Shown: positions 25,548 to 36,065, counted from the first letter of the stretch. The stretch: DNA of 64,000 bases from Nitrobacter sp051912485 (GCF_051912485.1 NZ_CP196822.1:3534001-3598000); one strand, 5' to 3'. The notes: generated by a model from the letters alone, not told the origin. A program made the numbers and translations.

Positions 25548-28500
25548 GCACCAACCACGACTGGCTCAATCTCATCGAGGTGTCGGGACCATTCCTCGCT
25601 GTCCCCGTGCTGAGGGAGGTACTTCCCCAGGGACTAGAAGCCCTGACGTCCGGTCGCCCGCAACGACTCCGCGCCGCCTACGACGAGTGGCGTGATGCCG
25701 TCGATGCGGACGATCCCGATCTGCCCGCGGTCCATTCGGCATGGATCGACGAGGTCCTACAGAGCGCCTTGGAGGTGGACGATCAGGTTTTGCGTCGGGC
25801 GACGGCTTTGCCGGAGCGGCTGAAGGCCCCATTGCCCGAACACGGCGTCACGATCGTTCCCGACCTGGCCATCGTCAATCCGACGCAGGGCGATGCCCCG
25901 CTATTGCTCATTCAGATCTACGATCCCGACGCCGATCTCGACGCCACCCGGAATTACGACGGGCTGGCCGCGACGCCGGGCGACCGCATGGTGTCGCTGC
26001 TCCGAGCCGTCGGGTGCCCGATCGGTCTCGTGACCAATGGCGAGCGCTGGATGCTCGTTCACGCTCCGGCGGGTGCGGTCGCGAGCTTCGCCAGTTGGTA
26101 TGCTCGCCTCTGGGGCCAGGAACCCGAAACGCTCCGCGCCTTCGTTAGCTTGCTCGGGGTCCGTCGCTTCTTCGGCCCTGAAGCCGAAAGGCTGCCGGCG
26201 CTGTTCGAGCGATCGTTGAAGCACCAGGACGACGTGACCGACGCGCTCGGCGAACAGGTCCGCCGCGCGGTGGAGGTGCTGGTCCAATCCCTCGACCGCG
26301 CCGACCAGGACCGCAACCGGGATTTATTGCACGACGTCGATCCGAAGGAACTCTACGAGGCCGGCCTCACGGTCATGATGCGACTCGTCTTCCTGCTGGC
26401 GGCGGAAGAGCGCGGCCTGCTCCTGCTTGGCGATCCCCGCTACGACGCCTTCTACGCTCTCTCCAGCCTGCGTATGCAGTTGCGCGCCGACACCGAGGAG
26501 ATACTCGAACGCCGCCGCTCGGCGTGGTCGCGGCTGCTCGCCCTATTCCGTGGCGTCTATGGCGGCATCGACCATCCGCTGCTGCGGCTGCCGGCGATGG
26601 GCGGCTCACTCTTCGACCCGGATCGTTACCCCTTCCTCGAAGGCCGCAAGAAGGGCACGAACTGGCGGAGCGATCCCGCGGAGCCTTTGCCGATCGACGA
26701 CCGGACGGTCCTGCTCCTGCTGGAGGCGATCCAGACCTTCGAGGGGCGCACCCTGTCCTACCGCGCGCTCGACGTGGAACAGATCGGTCACGTCTATGAG
26801 GGTCTCCTCGAACGCACGGTCCAGCGCGTCGATGACGTCACGCTCGAACTCGACGGATCGGCCAAGGCCAAGAATGCGCGCGTCGTGCTCGGCGAAATCG
26901 AGTCGGCCCGCCTCGACGGCGCCGCCAGGATCGTCGAACTCCTGAAGGAAAGGAGCGAGCGTTCCGAGCCCGCCATTCGCAACGCCATCGGCCGGGAGCC
27001 GGATGAGCGCGTGGCGGCGCGGCTGCTCACCGTCTGCCGTGGCGACGTGGCCCTGCGTGACCGCATCCTGCCCTATGCCGACCTCCTGCGGACGGACCCG
27101 TGGGGATACCCTCTGGTCCATCACGCCGGCGCTTTCGTCGTCGTCCTCGGCGCCGACCGGCGCGAGAGCGGAACGCACTACACGCCCAAGAACCTGACCG
27201 AGAAGATCGTCGAGGAGACACTGACCCCGATCGTCTATCGTGGCCCGGCCGAAGGCGAGGCGCGGGAGGATTGGAAACTCAGGAGCGCCGAGGAACTCCT
27301 CGACCTCAAGATCTGCGACCCCGCGATGGGATCGGGCGCGTTCCTCGTGCAGGCTTGTCGCTGGCTCGCCGACCGGCTAGTCGAAGCCTGGTCCGACGTG
27401 GAAACGGCGGGCGGCCGGATCGACGACGAAGGCCGCATCCGCGCCGCGGATGATGCGGCAGGTTTCGAGCCACTGTCGCGTGATACCGAAGAACGCGCCA
27501 TCCTGGCGCGTCGCCTGATCGCCGAGCGTTGCCTCTACGGCGTCGATAAGAACCCGCTCGCGGTCGAACTCGCGAAATTATCGTTGTGGCTGACCACGCT
27601 CGCCAAGGGACGGCCCTTCGGCTTCCTCGACCACAATCTGCGGAGCGGCGACAGTCTTCTCGGCATCGGCAACCTCGCACAGCTCACCGCCCTGAACATG
27701 AATCCGTCTGCTGGCGAACAGCTTCGTCTTTTCGGGCGAGCCGTCCGTATGGCCGTCGATCGCGCCTTGGAGTTGCGCGCGCAACTTCGCGCGATACCGA
27801 TCTGTGACATTCATGACGTTGAGGCGATGGCGGCTCTCGACGCGCAGTCGAGCGCCGCCATCGCAACTTCGGAGCTGATCGCGGATGCCTTCATCGGGCT
27901 CGTAGTTGCGACCGGAAGTGGCGAGGACTTGGAAAAGCGACTCGCCGCCCTCTCCATCACGGCTGACCGGGCCTCAGATGGCGCAGTAAATGCCCGCCAG
28001 GATCTTGCGGCGCAGGCTCAGTCCGACCTTATGAGTGACTTTGTCGCCGAACAGCGTGGGCGCCCTTTTCACTGGCCGCTGGAATTTCCCGAGGTCTTCC
28101 TCCGCGCCAATGGTGGTTTCGACGCCTTCGTCGGGAATCCGCCGTTCCTCGGCAACAGATTGTGGAAGGGAACCTACGGGGCTGCCTACCAGCGTGTCGT
28201 GCAGATGATCCTGGAGGTGGCCCCTGGAAAGATCGACCTCTCAGTCGTCTTCCATCGTCGGGCGGCCACACTGCTGAGACACGGCGGGACCTATGGGTTA
28301 TTGGCGGCAAACAACATCGCCGAGGGCAGCGCTGTTTCCGTTGGGTTGGAACGTATAGCCACTGAAGGCGACTTCTACTTCTCTTGCAAGGGTATGCCAT
28401 GGCCAGGGGCAGCCTCCACCGTGATCGCCATGGTCTGTTTTCGGAAGGGAGGATGGACCGGGCTTCGGAACTGTGACGGCATTGCATGTGAGAAAATCGG

Positions 28501-29638
28501 TCCCCGACTTCAGCCTGAGATTGGCGGGGGATGGGAGCCGAAGGCGCTCGCCGACACCCTGTTCGCCTTTGAGGGGGTCCATAACGGCAAGGGGTTGGCG
28601 TTCGTCCTCACCAAGGACCATCCATGGTTCGAACGTCTACGCTCCGAAAGCGGCTCGCTGTTAAAGCCATACATCACCGGCAACGACATCACGAGCACTT
28701 CACTCACTCGCGTGGAGCGTTGGGCTCTCGATCTCGCCGATCTGCCGCTGGAAACGATCGAGAGCGAATGGCCGACTGCCTATCGGTTTCTCATCGAAAT
28801 CGTATTGCCCACACGAACCTCGAAAGAACTCAAGAGTTACAAGGGACTCGTCGATCGGTGGTGGCAGTTCTGGAACCATCGCGCTGCGCAAATGCGTCAG
28901 CTTCGCGCCCGCCATCAATTCATAGCGTTTGCGAAGGCCGCCAAATATCCGATCTGCGTTCAGGCACCAACGGAGTGGATCTACACGAACAAAGTCGTAC
29001 TAGTGGAAGATGCCCACGAAAACGTCCACCCGATATGCTTGAGTTCCATGTTCCAAATTTGGCTGCGCAATTATTCTGTTCGCAGCCTCGGAGGAGACAA
29101 CAACACGCTGACACTCTCCGTCAGTGAAGCGCTTGCGACGTTCCCATTCCCAACAGGGAATGTGCCTGAAGATGCCATCACCGCGGCCAGAGATTTCCAG
29201 GACACTCTCATTTCATGGAGTCGTCGAAACTCGGCTGGGATGACAGACGCGATGAACGCCGTCCATTCATCTGCTTCCCGCGACGCTGAAATCGTCGCGA
29301 TGCGCGGTCTTCTCGAACGCATCGACGCCGGAGTGGCGGATGCCTACGGCTGGAGCGATCTCGACCTCGCTCATGGCTTTCAAGATGATGGGGATGCAAA
29401 CTCCAGCCATCATGGTTTGAATGAGCAAACGCGCGATCTCGTGCTTGCCAAGCTCATTGAGCTGAATCGCCAGCTCTACGAAGCCACATCAGCGGCGATT
29501 TCCGATGTTGGTAAAGAACGCCAAAAATCCGGGAGAGGCAGACGCCGAGCGTCCACCGACGTAGGGCTGCTTTTCGAAGATCTCAAGGCGGATGAGGCAT
29601 CTACCGACGCCTACGTCACCAAAACTACATCACACTGA
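25544..29638 (+). CDS. drmMI: DISARM adenine-specific DNA methyltransferase DrmMI
   Basis: The 1364-aa protein has an N-terminal domain of about 500 residues resembling type IIG/PglX-like proteins (LLIQIYDPDADLDATRNYDG; LVTNGERWMLVHAP). A gamma-class N6-adenine methyltransferase follows: SAM motif I DPAMGSGAFLVQACRW (about residue 592), LARRLIAERCLYGVDKNP (about 650), and the catalytic NPPF in FVGNPPFLGN (about 865). The target-recognition-like C-terminal region includes KPYITGNDITS. It methylates adenine in host DNA so that DISARM spares it; the recognition sequence cannot be read here. It overlaps drmD by 4 bp and is followed by the GHKL ATPase after 10 bp. Confidence 0.9.
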   Translation: MSTNHDWLNLIEVSGPFLAVPVLREVLPQGLEALTSGRPQRLRAAYDEWRDAVDADDPDLPAVHSAWIDEVLQSALEVDDQVLRRATALPERLKAPLPEHGVTIVPDLAIVNPTQGDAPLLLIQIYDPDADLDATRNYDGLAATPGDRMVSLLRAVGCPIGLVTNGERWMLVHAPAGAVASFASWYARLWGQEPETLRAFVSLLGVRRFFGPEAERLPALFERSLKHQDDVTDALGEQVRRAVEVLVQSLDRADQDRNRDLLHDVDPKELYEAGLTVMMRLVFLLAAEERGLLLLGDPRYDAFYALSSLRMQLRADTEEILERRRSAWSRLLALFRGVYGGIDHPLLRLPAMGGSLFDPDRYPFLEGRKKGTNWRSDPAEPLPIDDRTVLLLLEAIQTFEGRTLSYRALDVEQIGHVYEGLLERTVQRVDDVTLELDGSAKAKNARVVLGEIESARLDGAARIVELLKERSERSEPAIRNAIGREPDERVAARLLTVCRGDVALRDRILPYADLLRTDPWGYPLVHHAGAFVVVLGADRRESGTHYTPKNLTEKIVEETLTPIVYRGPAEGEAREDWKLRSAEELLDLKICDPAMGSGAFLVQACRWLADRLVEAWSDVETAGGRIDDEGRIRAADDAAGFEPLSRDTEERAILARRLIAERCLYGVDKNPLAVELAKLSLWLTTLAKGRPFGFLDHNLRSGDSLLGIGNLAQLTALNMNPSAGEQLRLFGRAVRMAVDRALELRAQLRAIPICDIHDVEAMAALDAQSSAAIATSELIADAFIGLVVATGSGEDLEKRLAALSITADRASDGAVNARQDLAAQAQSDLMSDFVAEQRGRPFHWPLEFPEVFLRANGGFDAFVGNPPFLGNRLWKGTYGAAYQRVVQMILEVAPGKIDLSVVFHRRAATLLRHGGTYGLLAANNIAEGSAVSVGLERIATEGDFYFSCKGMPWPGAASTVIAMVCFRKGGWTGLRNCDGIACEKIGPRLQPEIGGGWEPKALADTLFAFEGVHNGKGLAFVLTKDHPWFERLRSESGSLLKPYITGNDITSTSLTRVERWALDLADLPLETIESEWPTAYRFLIEIVLPTRTSKELKSYKGLVDRWWQFWNHRAAQMRQLRARHQFIAFAKAAKYPICVQAPTEWIYTNKVVLVEDAHENVHPICLSSMFQIWLRNYSVRSLGGDNNTLTLSVSEALATFPFPTGNVPEDAITAARDFQDTLISWSRRNSAGMTDAMNAVHSSASRDAEIVAMRGLLERIDAGVADAYGWSDLDLAHGFQDDGDANSSHHGLNEQTRDLVLAKLIELNRQLYEATSAAISDVGKERQKSGRGRRRASTDVGLLFEDLKADEASTDAYVTKTTSH

Positions 29639-29648
29639 GGCCACGCCG

Positions 29649-31064
29649 ATGACAAAACCTACCACCGATCAGGCAGAGGCGAGCCCAACCAAACGGTTCT
29701 TTGTGTCGATGCTGACGCGCGACATCAACCTCGCCGACGCGATCCTCGACCTTCTCGACAATTGCCTCGATGGCGCGCTGCGGCTCGCGAATGGCAACAA
29801 CGTCGATTACTCGCAGCACTTCGTGAAAATCAAACTCGCCGCCGATCACTTCTCAATCGAAGACAATTGCGGCGGTATCCCGCGCGAGGTTGCCAAGAAC
29901 TACGCATTCAAGATGGGCCGCGAGCCCGACGACGACCGCGACTCCGACACCGAGACCATCGGTATGTACGGCGTGGGAATGAAGCGCGCGATCTTCAAAA
30001 TGGGGCGTGAGGCGCTGGTCCGGACCCGCTACGGCGACGACACCTTCGAGGTGCCGATCACCTCAGCCTGGCTCGAAGCCAAAGGCTGGGAGCCGTTGCC
30101 GATCAACGAGCCGACTGAAGCCGGCGAAAAGCTCGCCGAGCCCGGCACCGTGATCCGTGTGCATGAATTGTATGAGGGCGTCTCCAGACACTTCGCCAAC
30201 GAGGCGTTCGAGAACGAGGTCCGCACGGCCATCTCCGAGCATTTCACGGTGTTCCTTCAGTGGGGCCTCAAGGTCGATCTCAACGGCAAACCCGTGGAGC
30301 CGGTGCTGGTCGAGGTGCTGGTGTCGGAGCGCGACGACGGGCCAGCGCCATTTGTTTTCCAGAAGACGATAGACGACGTGCTGGTCTCGATCACGGTCGG
30401 CTTGAATACAGGACGCAGCCTCGGCAACGACGATGAGGACGACTCGGGCTTCGAGCGCGATCGCTCGTCGGCGACCGCCGGCTGGACAGTCCTCTGCAAC
30501 GATCGCGCGGTGATAGTCGGCGACAAGAGCCGCCTCACGGGCTGGGGCGACGGTATTCCGCTGTACCACCCGCAGTTCGCGATCATCACCGGCATCATCG
30601 AGTTCCGCTCCAAACGTGCAGACAAGCTGCCGGTCACGACCACGAAGCGCGCGCTCGACACCTCATCGAACGTTTGGCTCGAGTCGCTGGTGAAGATGAA
30701 AGAGGGTATGCGCGTTTGGATCTCGTACACGAACCAGTGGAAAAACCACCCGCGCGCCGATCAGTCGACCTACTGGGAAGATGCCAAGCCGCTCTCTTTG
30801 GGCAGGGCGATCGCATCAGTCGCCGCGCGCAGCACCATCAAGAAGAGCGACGCCCAGATCGAGTTCAATCCGCAAAAGGCAAAGGTTCTGCCCGAACCAC
30901 CGGGCAAAACACCGTCGTCGAGGAAGGTCGTGTTCTCGCGGCCGGTCGAGGAACTGCGGCTCGTCTCCAAGATGCTGTTTGATATCGATGATGAGAAGCC
31001 AGGAATCGTGGGCGAGAAATGTTTCGAGCTGACGCTCGCCAAGGCCAAGAAGCAGGACGGTTGA
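29649..31064 (+). CDS. GHKL (MORC/MutL/Hsp90-type) ATPase in the DISARM operon
   Basis: The start ATG at 29649 is 10 bp after drmMI; 471 aa. The GHKL ATP-binding motifs are clear: N box ADAILDLLDNCLDGAL (residues about 29-44), G1 box IEDNCGGIPREV (about 71), and G2 GMYGVGMKRAIFKMG (about 106). The second half is like the S5/transducer part of MORC and MutL proteins (for example TTKRALDTSSNVWLESL). GHKL ATPases close on ATP as dimers and can clamp DNA. Bacterial MORC-like members have been linked to restriction-modification neighbourhoods, but this is not one of the five core class 1 DISARM genes. Together with the next gene it forms an inserted two-gene cassette, 3 bp apart. Its role in defence is inferred from location. 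Confidence 0.85.
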   Translation: MTKPTTDQAEASPTKRFFVSMLTRDINLADAILDLLDNCLDGALRLANGNNVDYSQHFVKIKLAADHFSIEDNCGGIPREVAKNYAFKMGREPDDDRDSDTETIGMYGVGMKRAIFKMGREALVRTRYGDDTFEVPITSAWLEAKGWEPLPINEPTEAGEKLAEPGTVIRVHELYEGVSRHFANEAFENEVRTAISEHFTVFLQWGLKVDLNGKPVEPVLVEVLVSERDDGPAPFVFQKTIDDVLVSITVGLNTGRSLGNDDEDDSGFERDRSSATAGWTVLCNDRAVIVGDKSRLTGWGDGIPLYHPQFAIITGIIEFRSKRADKLPVTTTKRALDTSSNVWLESLVKMKEGMRVWISYTNQWKNHPRADQSTYWEDAKPLSLGRAIASVAARSTIKKSDAQIEFNPQKAKVLPEPPGKTPSSRKVVFSRPVEELRLVSKMLFDIDDEKPGIVGEKCFELTLAKAKKQDG

Positions 31065-31067
31065 GAC

Positions 31068-32063
31068 ATGAGCGCCGGATCTTCGCTTCCCTACCGGCTG
31101 AGGCCCAACAAGGCCGTCGACCGGGAATTGTTCCTCTCGCTGCTGATGCGGCTCGCTCCGGCATTGTCGCTGGAGAAGTACCACTATGTGGGTCTCGGCG
31201 GCCCCTTTCTCGAAGACTTCAGATTGGTCCATGCCCGGCTCGGCCTCGAACGGATGACCTGCGTCGAGACCGAGGGAGAAGTCCACAAGCGCCAACTCTT
31301 CAATCGACCCGTTGCGTCGATCGAATGTGTCCACAAAACGCTCGAAGATTATCTGGATGGGCTCGATTTCGAGGTGCCCGCAATCGTGTGGTTCGACTAC
31401 ACCGAGCCGAAGGGCATCACCGCGCAGATCGAACGCTTCGCGCGGACGATAGGCACGGTTCCGCTCGGGAGCGTGCTTCGCGTGACGCTCAACGCAAATC
31501 CGGCCTCACTCGGAAAACCTGATGCCAGCGAGCTTTCCGTCGAAATCGACGGTGAGGCGTCTGGCGATCGGGCCGCGAAGCCGACGATCCAGGAATGGCG
31601 GCTGGCCCGCTTCAAGGAACGCCTCGGCGCACTTTTTCCGAGCGGGATGACCGCTGAGGGGATGAGCTTCAAGACCTACGGCCCGAGCCTTCTCCGTGCG
31701 CTGAAACTCGCGGTGGAGAAGGAAACGCTCAGCTTTCGCGATCGGCGCGTCGTGTGGGCGTTCGGCACACACTATGCCGACGGGCAGGCCATGGTGACGG
31801 CCGCGCTCGTGGTGTGCGCCGCTGGCGATACGTCAGTGGAAGAGCTCGTGCAGGGATGGGAGTTCTACTCGACGCCAGATGCGCCGCATCGTCTCGACCT
31901 GCCCGCCCTTTCGACGCTGGAGCGATTGACGATGGAGTCGAACGACGACGCCAGAACGAAGATGTCCTTCGAACTTCCCAAGTCTGACATGGGCGAGGAT
32001 CCCTTCGCGGTCTTCAAGAAGTTCTACCGCATCTACCCGCACTTCTCTCGCGTCGAGCTGTAG
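31068..32063 (+). CDS. Rossmann-fold methyltransferase-like protein paired with the GHKL ATPase
   Basis: This 331-aa protein follows the ATPase after 3 bp. Residues about 37-52 (KYHYVGLGGPFLEDF) fit a SAM-binding motif I variant, TCVETEGE (about residue 63) fits the acidic end of strand 2, and PAIVWFDYTEPKG (about 104) fits motif IV with a conserved Asp. That pattern suggests an O- or N-methyltransferase-like Rossmann fold, though a nucleotide-binding protein that has lost catalysis is also possible. The C-terminal half is unassigned and ends DPFAVFKKFYRIYPHFSRV. I do not recognise the family. The tight packing points to a partner of the GHKL ATPase within the defence operon. Confidence 0.7.
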   Translation: MSAGSSLPYRLRPNKAVDRELFLSLLMRLAPALSLEKYHYVGLGGPFLEDFRLVHARLGLERMTCVETEGEVHKRQLFNRPVASIECVHKTLEDYLDGLDFEVPAIVWFDYTEPKGITAQIERFARTIGTVPLGSVLRVTLNANPASLGKPDASELSVEIDGEASGDRAAKPTIQEWRLARFKERLGALFPSGMTAEGMSFKTYGPSLLRALKLAVEKETLSFRDRRVVWAFGTHYADGQAMVTAALVVCAAGDTSVEELVQGWEFYSTPDAPHRLDLPALSTLERLTMESNDDARTKMSFELPKSDMGEDPFAVFKKFYRIYPHFSRVEL

Positions 32064-32084
32064 AGATTTATTTGAGGACGACGC

Positions 32085-35000
32085 ATGACCTCGATCGTTG
32101 ATCCAGACTCCCAAGGTTGGCTTGCCAAGGAACTGGCTTGGCTCGGTCCTTTCGTAGCTCAACTCAATGGGGAGCGTTCGGCCTTTTCGGCGCTCGATGA
32201 AGGGCACTGGATCGTCGCGGCCGGAGCCGACGGCAATTTGATGCGTGCCGGTCGGATTCTACGGCTGCGCTCCGATCTCACGAGCACGACGATCTATTTC
32301 GACCGCATGCACACCTTCGGCGCGTCGGGCTCGGTGTCCGACGTCGGGCTGACGTTGCCTTCCGGTCCCATCGGACGGCTCCGCCCCGAGGACCTGACGA
32401 GTATCTTCGCTCTAGATGGTATTTCCGCGGCTGACGTGCCGCTCTCCCAAAACGTCACCTACGTGCGCGATCTGCTCGAATTAGCGGTCCGCGACGATCT
32501 TCTTGGTCCTGCCGGTGGCCCGCACGAGCTGATCAAGGACATGAGTGTCCGCGACCGCTATCTGGTCGGGAAGCTCGCGCCGCGGCGGCCAGGTGACGGC
32601 GAGACGGCTCCAGTCGAGCCAGCGGCGGCCGCAGACGAGGTCGGAGACATCGAGGATGAGCGAGCGGCGCCCATTCACGAGCCCGGCGCCGAATTCGCGA
32701 GTGCTTCCGGCCGCGTGGAGCCAGAGGACGACGCCCTCGACGAGATCGACACCACGAACAATCAATCGCTCGTGCCGTCCAGCCTGGGGTTCACCTTTTG
32801 TGTCGCGCCAGGCGCAGAGTCGCTCGCCGTCGGCGTTCGGTGGGGACACTACGAGCGTGTCCCCGGCGACGAGCATGAAGTCGTCAAAACCCGGAAGAAC
32901 CGAGCGACCGGCAAGGAGGAAGAGACCAAGGTCAAGGTGTGGCGGCGCATCCCGTGCGGTGGTGTCGTGCCCCTGCTTCTGAACGACGGGCCGATAAGGC
33001 CCTCGACACCCGACCGGGACCAGCCTGACGTCAGGCTGCAAGGCACCGTCCGGACGAACGACCAGGGGGAACGCCTCGTCACCTTGTTCCTGGTGAACGG
33101 CCAGTTGGAGCCCGACGACAACAAGGACCGCGCCTGGCTGTTCCAGCCCGAGATTTCCGTGACCGCGCCAGAAGGCGCTGGAGACAAGGCGATCTTCAGG
33201 CGACGCCCTTCCAATGAGATCGTCGTCGACGATCCGGAACGCGATCGCCTGGCCCTGATCTATCGCAATCGGCTGGAATTCGCCGTCGGCCACGGCGTGT
33301 CGGTCCACGCCGACACGATGCCGGAAGATTCCGGGAAGGCTTGGCGGGTCTGCACGGAGATCATTCCGCGCTACGAGATCGCCGTGACGGAGACGCCGGG
33401 CCTCGACCCCGGCGACCGCCCGGCGATGCGCCGGATGGTCGATGAAGGTTGGCTCGACATGAGCCGCCTCGCGGAATTAGAGCCGCAGGCGCTGCGTGAT
33501 GCCTTGTCATGCCTGGTCGACGACTACGCCATCTGGATCAAGGAGCAACGTGCGCGGCTGAAAAGCGAGATCACCGGCTTCGACCAGCCGGGGCGAGATG
33601 TGATAGCCCGCTGCGAGGAAACCCTGCGCCGTCTCCGCGAAGGGATGAACACCCTCTTTTCCGACAGCGCGACGCTGACGGCATTTCGTTTCGCCAACAA
33701 GTCCATGGCGCTGCAGCGCGTGCGGAGCCTCTATGCTCTCAAGCGCCGGAGGGGTGAGGCCGCCGATGTCGCGCAGCTCGACATCTCCAGGAACAGATCC
33801 TGGCGCCCCTTCCAGTTGGCTTTCCTGTTGTTGTCGGTGCCGTCGCTCGCCGACCCAGCGCATCCCGACCGAACGAAGCCCGTCGAGGCCTTCGCCGACC
33901 TGCTGTGGTTTCCGACGGGTGGCGGTAAGACCGAGGCCTATCTAGGCGTGGCCGCGTTCGCCATGGCGATGCGTCGGTTGAAAAACGACCTTGGCGGGCT
34001 GGACGCTTCGCGCGGCCTCGCCGTGATCATGCGATACACCCTGCGCCTACTGACATTGCAACAGTTCCAGCGCGCAACCGCCCTGTTATGCGCGATGGAA
34101 GTGATCCGGCGCGCAGATGAGAAGGTGTGGGGCAAGGAACCGTTCTCGTTGGGACTATGGGTCGGCAATCGGGTGACACCGGGCCGGACCGAGGACGCTC
34201 ACCAAGCGATCGAAGCACTGCGCAACGGCGATCGCAATCGAGCCGGTATCGCATCGCCGGCGCAATTGACGAGCTGCCCTTGGTGCGGCTCGGAGATCTC
34301 TGCGGGCCGTGACATCGAGGTGGATAGGGTCCTGGGCCGGACCCTCATCCATTGCGGTGATAAGCTCGGCACTTGCGAATTCTCGCGAGCCGGTTCCAGC
34401 GGGCGCTCTCACCCCGGCTTGCCCGTGAAGGTGGTCGACGAGGAGATCTACCATCGTCCACCTACGATGATGATCGCAACCGTCGACAAGTTCGCCATGA
34501 TGGCTTGGCGGCCAGAGGTCCGAACCCTCTTCGGCAGGGTCGATGAAGAATGCGAGCGCCACGGATTGCTGTGGCCGGGGCACGATTGCGGCACCGGGCA
34601 TCGCGCGCGGGGCGCTCATCCCGCAGCGAAGGTGAAGCCGGTGCGCGCCGCCCTGCGGCCACCCGATCTCATCATCCAGGACGAATTCCACCTCATCAGC
34701 GGTCCGCTCGGCACCATGGTCGGCCTCTACGAGAGCGCCGTCGACGAACTGAGCACTTGGCCCCTCGGTGACAGGAAGGTTCGGCCGAAGGTCGTGGCAT
34801 CCACCGCCACCATCCGGCGCGCCGAGGACCAAGTGCGCAATGTGTTCATGCGGCGTATTTCGGTCTTCCCGCCTTCTGGCCTCGACGTCGAGGACAACTT
34901 CTTTTCGGTCCAGCGACCCATCGAAGAGAAATCGGGTCGCCGCTACATGGGCGTATGCGCGCCCGGCAGCTCTCGCCCTGCGGTGCTGATTAGGACGTAC

Positions 35001-36065
35001 ACGGCCTTCCTCACGGCAGCGCAAGCTCTGTTCGACCGCTTCGGTCCGGTCGCCGACCCGTACATGACGCTGGTCGGCTATTTCAATTCACTGCGAGAGT
35101 TGGGCGGAATGAAGCGCCTCGCCGAAGACGACGTCCAGACGCGATCCTTCCGCGTGAGTATGAGCCTCGTCGATCGACCGGGTCTGTCACAACGACGGGT
35201 CGATGACGTGCGCGAGTTGACGTCGCGTGTTTCGAGTCACGACATCCCACGTTATCTCGATCAGCTCGAAATCCCCTTCGAGGGGACCTTCGATCCGGTG
35301 ACGGCCAAATGGGTTTCGAGAAGGAATCCGGGAGACCCACGTCCGATCGACGTCGTTTTGGCCACCAATATGTTGTCGGTGGGTGTCGACGTGAACCGCC
35401 TGGGCGTCATGGTCGTCAACGGTCAGCCCAAGGGCACGGCGGAATACATTCAGGCGACCAGTCGTGTCGGTCGAACCTTTCCCGGCCTCGTTGCCACCGT
35501 ACTGACTTGGGCGCGCCCGCGTGATCTCTCCCATTACGAGACCTTCGAACATTATCACGCGACCTTCTATCAGCATGTCGAGGCCCAGTCGGTCACTCCC
35601 TTCTCGCCTCGGGCGCTGGATCGCGGTCTGACCGGGGCGATGCTGTCGATCATGCGCCACTCCTACGATCCGTTTGCTCCGAACACGGGCGCTGGCGCCA
35701 TGACCAGCCCCAGCCGTCCAGAGATGCTGGAGACGATACGGGCGGTGGCGGACCGAAGCTGGGAGGTCACCGAGGATTCTGGCAAGAAGGTCCTGACAGA
35801 ACAGGAGCTGAAACACCGTGCCGACGATTGGGCCAACGAGGCCGGCGTCGGCGGTCGTACGCTCGTCTATCAAAAATATGGAGCGGGTCCCACCGCCTAT
35901 CCGCTGTTAGAGGCGCCAGGCGTCAAGCCATGGACGGATTGGACCGTTCCGATGTCGATGCGTGAGGTCGAACCTGGTGTGAGACTGGTGATGGAAGACG
36001 CCCGCTCGACGAATGATCCACCCTGGCGAGCACGGACGACGCAGACGGACGGGGGCGACGCATGA
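32085..36065 (+). CDS. drmA: DISARM helicase DrmA
   Basis: This 1326-aa protein is preceded by GAGG at a suitable distance from ATG 32085. An N-terminal about 580 residues of DrmA-specific sequence contain a charged acidic linker (EVGDIEDERAAPIHE). The SF2 helicase core follows: Walker A WFPTGGGKTEAYLG (about residue 608-621), a Cys pair region (CPWCGSEISA, about 728), the DEAH-type motif written DEFH in LIIQDEFHLISG (about 865), STATIRRAEDQ (about 905), ATNMLSVGVDVNRLG (about 1096), and motif VI QATSRVGR (about 1123). DrmA with DrmB is the conserved core of all DISARM classes and is thought to bind and translocate DNA. It overlaps drmB by 4 bp. Confidence 0.93.
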   Translation: MTSIVDPDSQGWLAKELAWLGPFVAQLNGERSAFSALDEGHWIVAAGADGNLMRAGRILRLRSDLTSTTIYFDRMHTFGASGSVSDVGLTLPSGPIGRLRPEDLTSIFALDGISAADVPLSQNVTYVRDLLELAVRDDLLGPAGGPHELIKDMSVRDRYLVGKLAPRRPGDGETAPVEPAAAADEVGDIEDERAAPIHEPGAEFASASGRVEPEDDALDEIDTTNNQSLVPSSLGFTFCVAPGAESLAVGVRWGHYERVPGDEHEVVKTRKNRATGKEEETKVKVWRRIPCGGVVPLLLNDGPIRPSTPDRDQPDVRLQGTVRTNDQGERLVTLFLVNGQLEPDDNKDRAWLFQPEISVTAPEGAGDKAIFRRRPSNEIVVDDPERDRLALIYRNRLEFAVGHGVSVHADTMPEDSGKAWRVCTEIIPRYEIAVTETPGLDPGDRPAMRRMVDEGWLDMSRLAELEPQALRDALSCLVDDYAIWIKEQRARLKSEITGFDQPGRDVIARCEETLRRLREGMNTLFSDSATLTAFRFANKSMALQRVRSLYALKRRRGEAADVAQLDISRNRSWRPFQLAFLLLSVPSLADPAHPDRTKPVEAFADLLWFPTGGGKTEAYLGVAAFAMAMRRLKNDLGGLDASRGLAVIMRYTLRLLTLQQFQRATALLCAMEVIRRADEKVWGKEPFSLGLWVGNRVTPGRTEDAHQAIEALRNGDRNRAGIASPAQLTSCPWCGSEISAGRDIEVDRVLGRTLIHCGDKLGTCEFSRAGSSGRSHPGLPVKVVDEEIYHRPPTMMIATVDKFAMMAWRPEVRTLFGRVDEECERHGLLWPGHDCGTGHRARGAHPAAKVKPVRAALRPPDLIIQDEFHLISGPLGTMVGLYESAVDELSTWPLGDRKVRPKVVASTATIRRAEDQVRNVFMRRISVFPPSGLDVEDNFFSVQRPIEEKSGRRYMGVCAPGSSRPAVLIRTYTAFLTAAQALFDRFGPVADPYMTLVGYFNSLRELGGMKRLAEDDVQTRSFRVSMSLVDRPGLSQRRVDDVRELTSRVSSHDIPRYLDQLEIPFEGTFDPVTAKWVSRRNPGDPRPIDVVLATNMLSVGVDVNRLGVMVVNGQPKGTAEYIQATSRVGRTFPGLVATVLTWARPRDLSHYETFEHYHATFYQHVEAQSVTPFSPRALDRGLTGAMLSIMRHSYDPFAPNTGAGAMTSPSRPEMLETIRAVADRSWEVTEDSGKKVLTEQELKHRADDWANEAGVGGRTLVYQKYGAGPTAYPLLEAPGVKPWTDWTVPMSMREVEPGVRLVMEDARSTNDPPWRARTTQTDGGDA

